Source: JBOHRN01 sp050732775 (GTDB taxonomy: Bacteria > Gemmatimonadota > Gemmatimonadetes > Longimicrobiales > Longimicrobiaceae). From it: DNA of 64,000 bases. Made by a program: the position numbers and the translations under genes. The stretch lies in contig JBOHRN010000046.1 of NCBI GenBank assembly GCA_050732775.1, positions 36,105 through 100,104 on the forward strand. Direction: 5' to 3'. Positions within the stretch are counted from its first letter, which is position 1. Every line of letters begins with the position of its first letter. The notes below the pieces were generated by a model that saw only the letters and a list, made by a program, of their open reading frames with translations, had not been told where the DNA came from and searched no databases. This document shows, piece after piece, positions 51,807 to 58,717 of this stretch.

Positions 51807-52142
51807 CTACTTAGCACCCCTGTCCAACAGTTCCCGCAGGCGGGCGGCCAACCCGGCGTCGGTGATTCCGGCCGCCGAGAGTGGGCCGCGGCCGATGGCC
51901 TCTCCCAACCCTCTCTGGGACGGGGCCACCCCAAACGGAATCCCCCGGGCCCGCAGCAGCGGCTCCAACTTGCTCCGTTGGCCAGCGGCGGCGTCCGAGC
52001 CGAGGATCACGTACCGGACCGTACCGTTCCTCGCTCCCCGCCGGACCCGCTCCGTTCCGGAGAGTACGGCTCCCGCCCGGGCCGCCAGCCCCAACAGCTT
52101 TAACGCTTCGTCGCAGCCGTAGCCGTGGGTAGTACCATTCAC
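51807..52142 (-). CDS. L7Ae/L30e-like RNA-binding protein (YlxQ type)
   Basis: 111 residues of the L7Ae/L30e fold as found in YlxQ proteins: EALKLLGLAARAGAVLSGTE, then RYVILGSDAAAGQRSKLEPL, then ITDAGLAARLREL. Such proteins bind kink-turn RNAs, and in many bacteria this gene lies between nusA and infB, as here. GTG at 52142 overlaps the nusA stop (GTGA). The ylxR gene that often accompanies it is absent. Confidence 0.85.
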   Translation of the reverse strand: MNGTTHGYGCDEALKLLGLAARAGAVLSGTERVRRGARNGTVRYVILGSDAAAGQRSKLEPLLRARGIPFGVAPSQRGLGEAIGRGPLSAAGITDAGLAARLRELLDRGAK

Positions 52143-53602
52143 CTCTCGCCCGGGGTCGGTTCTCCTTCGGCCACCACCGGCGGCCCGCCCTCCGGCTCCT
52201 CTGCACCTTCCGCCTCTTGTGACACCGCCCCTTGTGACACTGCCTCTTCTACTGGTACTTCCTGCTCTACTCCTTCTTCCGCAACTTCCTCTTCTTCTCC
52301 CGGCTCTTCGCCCTCTTCCACGGTCAGAGACTCGATTACCCGGACCACGGCGTCGGCCTCGGCCGGGCCGATGGCCGGGACCCGTAGGAGGTCTTCCTGG
52401 TCTAGATCGATGACGTCGAAAAAGGTAGTATATCCAGCCGCTTCCAGGGCCGCCAGGGTGGCGGCGGGGAGATCCAACTCGCGCAGCGGGAAGTCGGTGC
52501 TCTCGTAGTCGTCGGATGTTCCGCCGCCGAAAAGGGCCTCCTCGGCGCCACGCTCCAGCCACTCACGCGAACCGTACAGGTCGAGCTGCCAGCCGATGAG
52601 CTGGGAGGCGAGCCGCACGTTCTGGCCGTTGCGGCCGATGGCGAGGGAGAGTTGGTCCTCGTCCACGATCGCCGTCATCACCCGGTTATCGTAGTCCGAG
52701 ATAACCTTGGATACCCGCGCCGGGGCCAGCGCCCGCTTGGCAAAGATCTCCGGGTCCGGCGACCAGGGAACGATGTCGATGCGCTCGCCCGCCAGCTCCT
52801 GCACCACCGCGCGTACGCGCGACCCCTTGAGCCCTACGCACGCACCTACCGGGTCGATAGATTCGTCGCGCGACGAAACCGCCACCTTGGTGCGGCCCCC
52901 CACCTCGCGCGAGACCGCTTTGACCTCGACCAGGCCTTGCTGGATCTCGGGCACCTCGAGCTTGAAAAGGGCGGCCACGAACATGGGGTCGGCGCGCGAG
53001 AGGATGAGCTTCGGCCCCCGGGGGGTGTCGTCCACTTTCTTGAGCACGGCCCGGATCGACTCTCCCTGCCGGAACCTCTCCCGGGGGTTCTGCTCGCGCC
53101 ACGGGATGATGGCCTCGGCGTCGCGGCTCCGGTTGAGCATGATGGCCAGCTTGCCCCGCTCCACCTGCTGGATCTCGCCCGAGAGGAGCTCGCCCTCGCG
53201 GTCCTCGTACTCGTCCTTGATGCGCTGCCGCTCGGTTTCGCGGACGATCTGGAGGATGCGCTGCTTGGCCGCCATCACCGCGTTGCGGCCGAATTCGGCG
53301 AAGTCGACCGGAATTTCCATGATGTCGCCCGGCTCGAAGTCGGCGTCGTCCCAGCGGGCCTGCTCCAACGAGATCTGGCGGGAGGGGTCTTCGACCTCCT
53401 CCACTACCTCCTTGAGCACCACGATGGCGATGCTGCCGGTGTCTTCGTCGATCTCGACCTCGGCCTCCACGTTGGGGCCATGCCGGCGGGCCAGGGCGGC
53501 GGTTATGCCGTCCTTGATGAGGGTGTGGACTTCCTCGCGCGAGAGCGACTTGATGGAGCCGATCTCTCGAAACGCCGCAAGGATCTGGGATGCGTTGGTC
53601 AT
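52139..53602 (-). CDS. nusA: Transcription termination/antitermination factor NusA
   Basis: NusA binds RNA polymerase and controls pausing, termination and antitermination. The 487-residue protein has the N-terminal polymerase-binding domain, S1 (about 120-190: GELLSGEIQQVERGKLAIML), KH1 and KH2 (GSRVRAVVQELAGERIDIV, AIGRNGQNVRLASQLIGW), a helix-hairpin-helix (LLRVPAIGPAEADAVV), and a long acidic tail (about 435-487). ATG at 53602 begins at the conserved MTNASQILAAFREIG; the frame upstream runs through the terminator-like hairpin and is unlikely to be translated. The rimP gene usually found before nusA is missing at this locus. Confidence 0.94.
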   Translation of the reverse strand: MTNASQILAAFREIGSIKSLSREEVHTLIKDGITAALARRHGPNVEAEVEIDEDTGSIAIVVLKEVVEEVEDPSRQISLEQARWDDADFEPGDIMEIPVDFAEFGRNAVMAAKQRILQIVRETERQRIKDEYEDREGELLSGEIQQVERGKLAIMLNRSRDAEAIIPWREQNPRERFRQGESIRAVLKKVDDTPRGPKLILSRADPMFVAALFKLEVPEIQQGLVEVKAVSREVGGRTKVAVSSRDESIDPVGACVGLKGSRVRAVVQELAGERIDIVPWSPDPEIFAKRALAPARVSKVISDYDNRVMTAIVDEDQLSLAIGRNGQNVRLASQLIGWQLDLYGSREWLERGAEEALFGGGTSDDYESTDFPLRELDLPAATLAALEAAGYTTFFDVIDLDQEDLLRVPAIGPAEADAVVRVIESLTVEEGEEPGEEEEVAEEGVEQEVPVEEAVSQGAVSQEAEGAEEPEGGPPVVAEGEPTPGER

Positions 53603-53614
53603 GTTCGATGCAAT

Positions 53615-53643
53615 AAAAAAAACGGGGCTGCCCAGCATCCCCG
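53615..53643 (-). terminator. Terminator-like hairpin 13 nt before nusA
   Basis: On the minus strand CGGGG-ATGCTGGGCAG-CCCCG is followed directly by eight T (53622-53615). The inner part can pair further through CTG/CAG. It lies between the putative nusA promoter region and the nusA ATG, so it would act inside the nusA leader. It may end pgeF transcripts, or attenuate the nusA operon, which is plausible because NusA itself influences such hairpins. Confidence 0.65.
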
Positions 53644-53659
53644 CTTCTTCCAAGTTTAG

Positions 53660-53740
53660 GGCCGTAAAGCGGCCACGGCTGTATCAGCGTAAGAAAGATA
53701 AACCGTCAAATAAGATTCTGCAACCCTCGGCGCCAAGAAA
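53660..53740 (-). promoter_or_regulatory. Possible nusA promoter region
   Basis: The minus strand has TTGACG (53709-53704) and, overlapping it, TTGCAG with TATCTT 17 bp later. The 12-mer CTTACGCTGATA (53693-53682) is identical to the end of the perfect promoter spacer at 30588-30577. I cannot say which pair is used, but a promoter somewhere in this stretch is needed for the nusA operon. Confidence 0.35.
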
Positions 53741-53756
53741 GCCTCGCGCGCCAAGC

Positions 53757-54515
53757 TCAAGCGGGCGCCCGCAAACCGATGACACCCAGCTGCCGCTCCC
53801 GGTCTCCCCGCCGATGCGAAAAGAACCCGCCCGGTCCGCAGAGGGTGCAGTGGCCGGAGAGGGTGAGCCGCCCGGCCGGAACCCCTGCCCGCAGGGCGCG
53901 CTGATGGATGGCGGCGCGTAGATCGATAGGCAGGGGCCCGGCGGGTGCGGGGCGGTCGGGGTGCACCGCCCGGTGGACCTCGGGACCCACTTCGTAGCAG
54001 CGGCCACAGATGGCCGGCCCGCAGTGGAGCCGGACCGGCCCGCGCATGCGCCTGATCCCCACTTCGACCATCCCCCCCGCCACCCCCCGCCACCCCACGT
54101 GTAGCACCCCCACGGCGCCCGGCTGGTCGCCGGCCAGGAAGACGGGCACGCAGTCGGCCACCGAGACCGTGAGCAGCACCCCGGCCACGCCGGTCAGGTG
54201 GCCGTCGTACCCTTCTACCACCAGCAGTCCGTCGAGCGACGGGGGCTTATTGATACGCAGCCGGACTCCGTGCTGCTGGCGGGAGTGGAGGGCTCCCGCC
54301 GCGCCGGTATGCTCGAGCAGCCGCCGCCAGTTGCCGAGCGCCTCGCCCGCCGGCTGAGCTCCCCACAAGCCGAGGTCGAAGGGGGCTTCTTCGCCGCCCC
54401 GGCCAGTGGTGCCCTGCACTACGCCGGGGAACCGTTCGGCCCACTCCGGATGCACCCAGAGGGGCACGCCCGACCCCCCGGCCAGCTCCTCGAAGACAGT
54501 ACCGGTACGGCTCAC
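53757..54515 (-). CDS. pgeF: Laccase-domain purine nucleoside phosphorylase / polyphenol oxidase (YfiH, PgeF)
   Basis: 252 residues of the YfiH/PgeF family, now known as purine nucleoside phosphorylases or peptidoglycan-editing factors. The metal-binding set is present: His in SRQQHGVRL, Cys in VSVADCVPVFLAG and His in VGVLHVGWRG. Extra Cys occur in CGPAICGRCYEVGPEV and GHCTLCGPGG. The gene follows a coiled-coil gene with a 4-nt overlap and is in the same operon as murA, which suits a link to the cell wall. Confidence 0.87.
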   Translation of the reverse strand: MSRTGTVFEELAGGSGVPLWVHPEWAERFPGVVQGTTGRGGEEAPFDLGLWGAQPAGEALGNWRRLLEHTGAAGALHSRQQHGVRLRINKPPSLDGLLVVEGYDGHLTGVAGVLLTVSVADCVPVFLAGDQPGAVGVLHVGWRGVAGGMVEVGIRRMRGPVRLHCGPAICGRCYEVGPEVHRAVHPDRPAPAGPLPIDLRAAIHQRALRAGVPAGRLTLSGHCTLCGPGGFFSHRRGDRERQLGVIGLRAPA

Positions 54516-54844
54516 TCTCCCGAGGAGACGTCTCCCGGCCCTGTTTCTAGCCGGTCCAGCCGGGCGCGCATCTCGGCCACCTCAGCCCGGAGCAGGTCAA
54601 ACTCCCGGCGCTGTACCAGGTCGAGCCGCTCCCGTACCTCGCCCAAGCCGTCCCGGGCCCGGCGGGTGGCGTCTCGCACCGCCGATTTGGCCCGCTCGGG
54701 GTTCAGGTCGCCCCGGTCGACCGCCTCTTGGATGGTCTCTTCAATCGCCTCCTTGACAGCGGTGAGCACTCCGATCCCGGCCCGGATGCCCTCGCCCAGA
54801 CGGGCGCCCGCGCGTTTTTCCGGGCCTGCTCTTTCTTCGTTCAT
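54512..54844 (-). CDS. Small coiled-coil protein (phasin-like helical)
   Basis: 110 residues, mostly helical: a Gly/Ala-rich start and a long heptad-rich stretch (VRERLDLVQRREFDLLRAEV then AEMRARLDRLE). ATG at 54844 is supported by GGAG at good spacing; two ATG further upstream lie inside the end of murA. The pattern is like phasin or PHA-synthesis regulatory helices but I cannot assign a family. It is co-transcribed with murA (upstream) and pgeF (downstream, 4-nt overlap). Confidence 0.6.
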   Translation of the reverse strand: MNEERAGPEKRAGARLGEGIRAGIGVLTAVKEAIEETIQEAVDRGDLNPERAKSAVRDATRRARDGLGEVRERLDLVQRREFDLLRAEVAEMRARLDRLETGPGDVSSGE

Positions 54845-54863
54845 GGTACTCTCCGTTACGGTA

Positions 54864-56165
54864 TTAGCCATCTTCATACTCCCTCGAATCGGCCTTCTCT
54901 ATCTCGGCCCCCAACGCCCGCAGCCGCTCGTCGATGTTCTCGTACCCCCGCTCGATCTGGCCGGCGTTGTAAATCTCGCTCTCCCCCTCGGCCCCCAGGG
55001 CGGCGATCAGGAGCCCCATGCCCGCCCGGATGTCCGGGCTCTCCACCACGCCGCCGCGCAGTTTGGACGGACCCACGACCACCACCCGGTGGGGGTCGCA
55101 GAGGATCATGCGCGCCCCCATCGCCACCAGCTTGTCGGTGAAGAACATCCGCGACTCGAACATCTTCTCGTGGATGAGGATGGTGCCGTGACACTGGGTG
55201 GCGGTGACCAGGGCTATGGAGGTGAGGTCGGCCGGGAAGGCGGGCCACGGACCGTCGTCGATCTTGGGGATGTAGCCCCCCATGTCGGCGCGCACCTTCA
55301 TTTCCTGTTTCTTGGGAACGTGAACGTTCTCGCCTTGGATCTCGACCTCGACCCCCAGCCGCCCGAACCCTACCAGGGTGGAGTCGAGAAAGTGCGGAGC
55401 GGCGTCCCGGATGGTAATCTCGCCGCCGGTGACTGCGGCCAGACCGATGAACGAACCCACCTCGATATGGTCCGGGCTCACCCGGAAGCGGCCTCCTTGC
55501 AAGCGCTCGACCCCGTGGATCTCCAACGTGTTGGTGCCCACGCCGTCGATGGTACACCCCATCCCTACCAGCATGCGGCACAGATCCTGGACATGCGGCT
55601 CGGCGGCGGCGTTACGGATACGGGTGCTTCCCTTGGCCAGGGCCGCGGCCATGACCGCGTTCTCGGTGGCGGTCACGCTCGGCTCGTCCAGAAAGAAGTC
55701 AGCCCCCTTGAGCTGCTTGGCTCGCAGGTGGAAGAGCCGGCGCCCCAACTCCACTTCGGCGCCGAGCCGCTCCAAGGCCAGGAAGTGGGTATCCATGCGG
55801 CGGCGGCCGATCACGTCGCCGCCTGGCGGCGGCAGCTTGAAGTCCCCGAAGCGGGCGACCATCGGTCCGGCCAGGAGGATGGAGGCGCGGATGCGCGCCG
55901 CCGACGCGCGGTTCAGCTCTGCCTTGCGTACCTTCCCGGCCCTCACCCGAACCTCGTGGGCACTGGCCCACTCGGCCTCGGCGCCGAGGACCCGGAGAAG
56001 GTCTATCAGGGTGTGAACGTCGCGGATAGAGGGGACGTTCTCCAGCACCACCTCCTCCTCGGTGAGGAGGGTGGCGGCGAGCATGGGGAGGGCGGCATTC
56101 TTGTTGCCGGAGGGGCGGATGGTCCCTTGTAGAGAGCGTCCCCCTTGGACTATGAACTTGGGCAC
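54864..56165 (-). CDS. murA: UDP-N-acetylglucosamine 1-carboxyvinyltransferase, Cys-to-Asp variant
   Basis: MurA starts peptidoglycan synthesis by adding enolpyruvate to UDP-GlcNAc. The 433-residue protein has the KNAA loop (SGNKNAALPMLAA, Lys22), ILLAGPMVARFGD and the loop motif GGDVIGRRRMDTHFLALERLG. In most MurA the Asp of GGDVIG (residue 117, codon 55815-55817) is the Cys that fosfomycin attacks. Cys-to-Asp forms, known in Mycobacterium and Chlamydia, are active and fosfomycin-resistant. GTG at 56165 starts at the conserved PKFIVQGG. It is the first gene of a short operon. Confidence 0.94.
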   Translation of the reverse strand: MPKFIVQGGRSLQGTIRPSGNKNAALPMLAATLLTEEEVVLENVPSIRDVHTLIDLLRVLGAEAEWASAHEVRVRAGKVRKAELNRASAARIRASILLAGPMVARFGDFKLPPPGGDVIGRRRMDTHFLALERLGAEVELGRRLFHLRAKQLKGADFFLDEPSVTATENAVMAAALAKGSTRIRNAAAEPHVQDLCRMLVGMGCTIDGVGTNTLEIHGVERLQGGRFRVSPDHIEVGSFIGLAAVTGGEITIRDAAPHFLDSTLVGFGRLGVEVEIQGENVHVPKKQEMKVRADMGGYIPKIDDGPWPAFPADLTSIALVTATQCHGTILIHEKMFESRMFFTDKLVAMGARMILCDPHRVVVVGPSKLRGGVVESPDIRAGMGLLIAALGAEGESEIYNAGQIERGYENIDERLRALGAEIEKADSREYEDG

Positions 56166-56325
56166 TCGTGTCTCCCGAGTTGGCAAACAAAGGGCTGGCG
56201 CGTGCCCGCCGCGCAAAGATCGTGCGCGGAGGGGGCGCTTCGCGGGCTGACCGGCTTATACCGGCGGGGGTTCCCACGCGGCCGAAGGGGTGGCAGATTG
56301 ACGGTTGCCAGAACGCCCGTTACCC

Positions 56326-56691
56326 ATGCAGCTACTGATCGCGGTCATCAACGAAGAAGAGAAGCTCGACGACATCTTGTCCGGCTTCGTAGAGCTTGGC
56401 GTGACCGGCGCCACCATCTTGAACAGCGAGGGGATGGGCCGTTTTCTCTCTCACGACGTGCCCATCTTCGCCGGACTGGCCGGGCTGGCGTCTCGTACCC
56501 GCCCGCGCAACCACACCCTCTTCAGCGTGATCCCGGACGAGAAGGCCGACGAGGTGCTGGAACTGCTCAGGGAGATCTGCGGAGAGTTGGAGAGCCCGGC
56601 CACCGGCATCGCCGTTACCGTCGCCCTGGACCGGGTGGTGGGGCTGGCCCCGAAGATAGGCGACGAACCGGGGGCGGCCCCCCGCTCCTAA
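56326..56691 (+). CDS. PII-like ferredoxin-fold protein
   Basis: 121 residues with a small PII-type domain: MQLLIAVINEEEKLDDILSG, then FVELGVTGATILNSEGMGRF, then HTLFSVIPDEKADEVLELL. Standard PII residues for 2-oxoglutarate/uridylylation are not seen, so it is probably one of the ligand-binding PII relatives. ATG at 56326 begins the domain; an upstream in-frame TTG (56305) is less likely. It is the first of four plus-strand genes and is divergent from murA. Confidence 0.68.
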   Translation: MQLLIAVINEEEKLDDILSGFVELGVTGATILNSEGMGRFLSHDVPIFAGLAGLASRTRPRNHTLFSVIPDEKADEVLELLREICGELESPATGIAVTVALDRVVGLAPKIGDEPGAAPRS

Positions 56692-56773
56692 CCGAAGAGA
56701 GGGGGGAGAAGTGAGCTTGGAACCGCTTTTGCGATACCGCTGGCCGTCCGCACCAGACCAAAGGAGAAAACTC

Positions 56774-57304
56774 TTGCTGGCTTCCACACCCCTCGCCTTG
56801 CTCCAAGTCACCGACACGCTGGTGGTGGCCGAAGCGGGGCCCAGCGGCTTCGAGATCGCGGTGGGCGTGGCGAACATCGTCATCGCGGTGGCGCTGGTGG
56901 CCGCCGCGGTCGGGCTTGCCCTCGCCGTCCTACAGGTCAAGAAGCTGGTGGCCCATCTCAAGCAGGGGGCCGACCCCGTGCTCAAGCACGCCCGCGAGGT
57001 AGCCGACAACGTGAATTACCTTTCCGCCTCGGTGCGCTCCGACGTGCAGGTAGTAAACCAGACTCTTCACGCCGCCAACGAACGGCTGCAGCGGCTCCTC
57101 GCCGCGGCCGAGAGCCGCGTGCACTCGTTCGACGCCCTGCTGGAGGTGATGCGCGACGAGAGCGAGCGGCTCTTTGTCGGCGCGGCATCGACCGTGCGTG
57201 GAGTACGGGCGGGCGCGGAGATCCTCGGCGAGCCGCGAGCCGCGCAGCGGACTAGCGGACGAGCCGCCGGGCCCTCCGCGAAGGCAACCACCGACAACCT
57301 TTGA
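56774..57304 (+). CDS. Membrane-anchored coiled-coil protein (DUF948-like)
   Basis: 176 residues. A hydrophobic segment (GVANIVIAVALVAAAVGLAL and AVLQ) is followed by a long helical region with heptads (VKHAREVADNVNYLSASVRS-type, ANERLQRLLAAAESRV) and a disordered Ala/Gly/Arg tail. It resembles DUF948-type membrane helices found with YtxH proteins. I prefer TTG 56774, which has AAAGGAG 7 nt upstream; a GTG at 56711 with a G-rich site gives 21 more residues. The next gene starts 3 nt after its stop. Confidence 0.6.
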   Translation: MLASTPLALLQVTDTLVVAEAGPSGFEIAVGVANIVIAVALVAAAVGLALAVLQVKKLVAHLKQGADPVLKHAREVADNVNYLSASVRSDVQVVNQTLHAANERLQRLLAAAESRVHSFDALLEVMRDESERLFVGAASTVRGVRAGAEILGEPRAAQRTSGRAAGPSAKATTDNL

Positions 57305-57307
57305 ATC

Positions 57308-57694
57308 ATGGAGAATCCGAACATGCCCCGGCAGGACAACCTAGACTTCCTCACCGCGTTCGCGGTGGGCGCCGTGCTGGGAGTGGGTACCGCCCTACTC
57401 CTGCAGCCGAGTCCCACCCCCAAGGAACGGGTGGTCAAGCAGTGGAAACCGTACCGCAAGCAGATGAAAAAGAGCTACGGCGAGGCCCGCGAGGTATTTG
57501 CCGACGCGGGGGGGGCCACCGGAGAGATGAGCTCCGAGTTGGTCTCGGCGGGCAAGGAGCTGTTGGGAGAGTTCCGCTCAGAGGTCGCCAAGGTTCTCCG
57601 TGACGCCCGTGGCGAGATGGAAGAGATCGTCGAGGACCAGAGCAAGGACTTGTCCAAGAAGCTACGCAAGGCCCGGCGTAAGTTCGGCGTCTGA
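57308..57694 (+). CDS. YtxH-domain protein
   Basis: 128 residues with the YtxH pattern: a short Gly-rich membrane helix (FLTAFAVGAVLGVGTALLLQ) followed by Pro and a charged amphipathic C terminus (KEELRSEVAK-like EFRSEVAKVLRDARGEMEEIV). YtxH proteins are small membrane proteins of unknown function often linked to general stress. It lies 3 nt after the DUF948-like gene, which is the common arrangement, so they probably act together at the membrane. Confidence 0.75.
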   Translation: MENPNMPRQDNLDFLTAFAVGAVLGVGTALLLQPSPTPKERVVKQWKPYRKQMKKSYGEAREVFADAGGATGEMSSELVSAGKELLGEFRSEVAKVLRDARGEMEEIVEDQSKDLSKKLRKARRKFGV

Positions 57695-57715
57695 CCTGTC
57701 TTCCGGAGCGGCCGG

Positions 57716-58708
57716 ATGTCCATCCGTGTCTGGCTGCTGATCGCCGCTGGGTTAGCGCTCGCGCTGTGGCCGGAACCCGCGTACGGGTGGGGCCCGGCCA
57801 CCCACGTACACCTGGGGGTGGGGGTGCTGGAGTCGCTCGCCCTGCTCCCCCCCGCGGTCCGTGCCCTGCTCGCGACGCATCCGCTAGACTTTCTGTACGG
57901 CTCGGTGGCGGCCGACATCTCTCTGGCCAAGAAGTACGTGCCCGAGGGGCGCCACTGCCACCACTGGCACGTGGGTCACGAGATCCACGGCGCAGCCGGC
58001 ACCGACCGGCTGCGGGCGGTGGGGATCGGCTACCTGGCCCACCTGGCGGCCGATACGGTAGCCCACAACTTCTTTGTTCCCCGCCAGCTCCTGCTCACCT
58101 CCTCCACCCGGGCGCTCGGCCATTCGTACTGGGAGCACCGCATGGACCACCACCTCGGCGAGCGGTACACCTCCCTGGCCCGGCGCGTGGTCACAGAGCA
58201 CGACCACACCGAGGCCGACGCCCTTTTCGACCAGGTCCTCTCGGCCACCCTGTTCACTTTCACCACCAACCGTAGGATCTTCCGGGGGATGATCCGTTTC
58301 CAGGACAACGACCGTTGGCAGTCGGTGTTCGGAACCGTGCTCCAGAACTCCCGCTGGACTTTGGATGGCGAAGCCGTCGAGGGGTATCTGCGCCGCAGCT
58401 TCGACTACGTGATCGACACTATGATTCGGGGAGAGGGCTCGCTGGCCGCCGCTCTCGACCCCATCGGCGAACGGAACCTGGCCCTGGCCAAACGGGTGCG
58501 CCGGTTGGCGCTGCGCGAGGGAGCGTGGCGCAGGCCCGCCCTGCTGGCCGAGATGGCAGATGATTTCTTCCCCCTGCCAGAGGTACCGTTCGGTCACTGG
58601 GACCGGCAGAGGGAGATGAACCCCGGCTTCCCTTCGGACGCGGGGCTGCTAAACGGCGCTTTTGCGCGCCGGGCGGGCGCCGGTTCATCTTACCGCCGCG
58701 GGTGGTAG
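57716..58708 (+). CDS. Zinc-dependent phospholipase-C-like protein
   Basis: 330 residues with a signal peptide (about 1-24, ending AYGWGPATH) and the all-helical Zn-dependent PLC fold: a Trp/His N terminus after cleavage (WGPATHVHLG), DFLYGSVAADISLAKK, and His/Asp-rich motifs (HCHHWHVGHE, YLAHLAADTVAHNFF, YWEHRMDHHLG). The N-terminal Trp and several His/Asp could form the three-zinc site. It should act in the periplasm on phospholipids or related esters; the substrate is unknown. It is the last gene of this four-gene series and converges on glgE. Confidence 0.78.
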   Translation: MSIRVWLLIAAGLALALWPEPAYGWGPATHVHLGVGVLESLALLPPAVRALLATHPLDFLYGSVAADISLAKKYVPEGRHCHHWHVGHEIHGAAGTDRLRAVGIGYLAHLAADTVAHNFFVPRQLLLTSSTRALGHSYWEHRMDHHLGERYTSLARRVVTEHDHTEADALFDQVLSATLFTFTTNRRIFRGMIRFQDNDRWQSVFGTVLQNSRWTLDGEAVEGYLRRSFDYVIDTMIRGEGSLAAALDPIGERNLALAKRVRRLALREGAWRRPALLAEMADDFFPLPEVPFGHWDRQREMNPGFPSDAGLLNGAFARRAGAGSSYRRGW

Positions 58709-58717
58709 AGTGATGAA

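Noticed and set aside
54198..56132. A 644-codon open frame on the plus strand across murA and pgeF
   Set aside because: It is fully antisense to murA and pgeF, which carry clear family motifs, and its protein has no recognisable domain. Long antisense frames are expected at this GC content.
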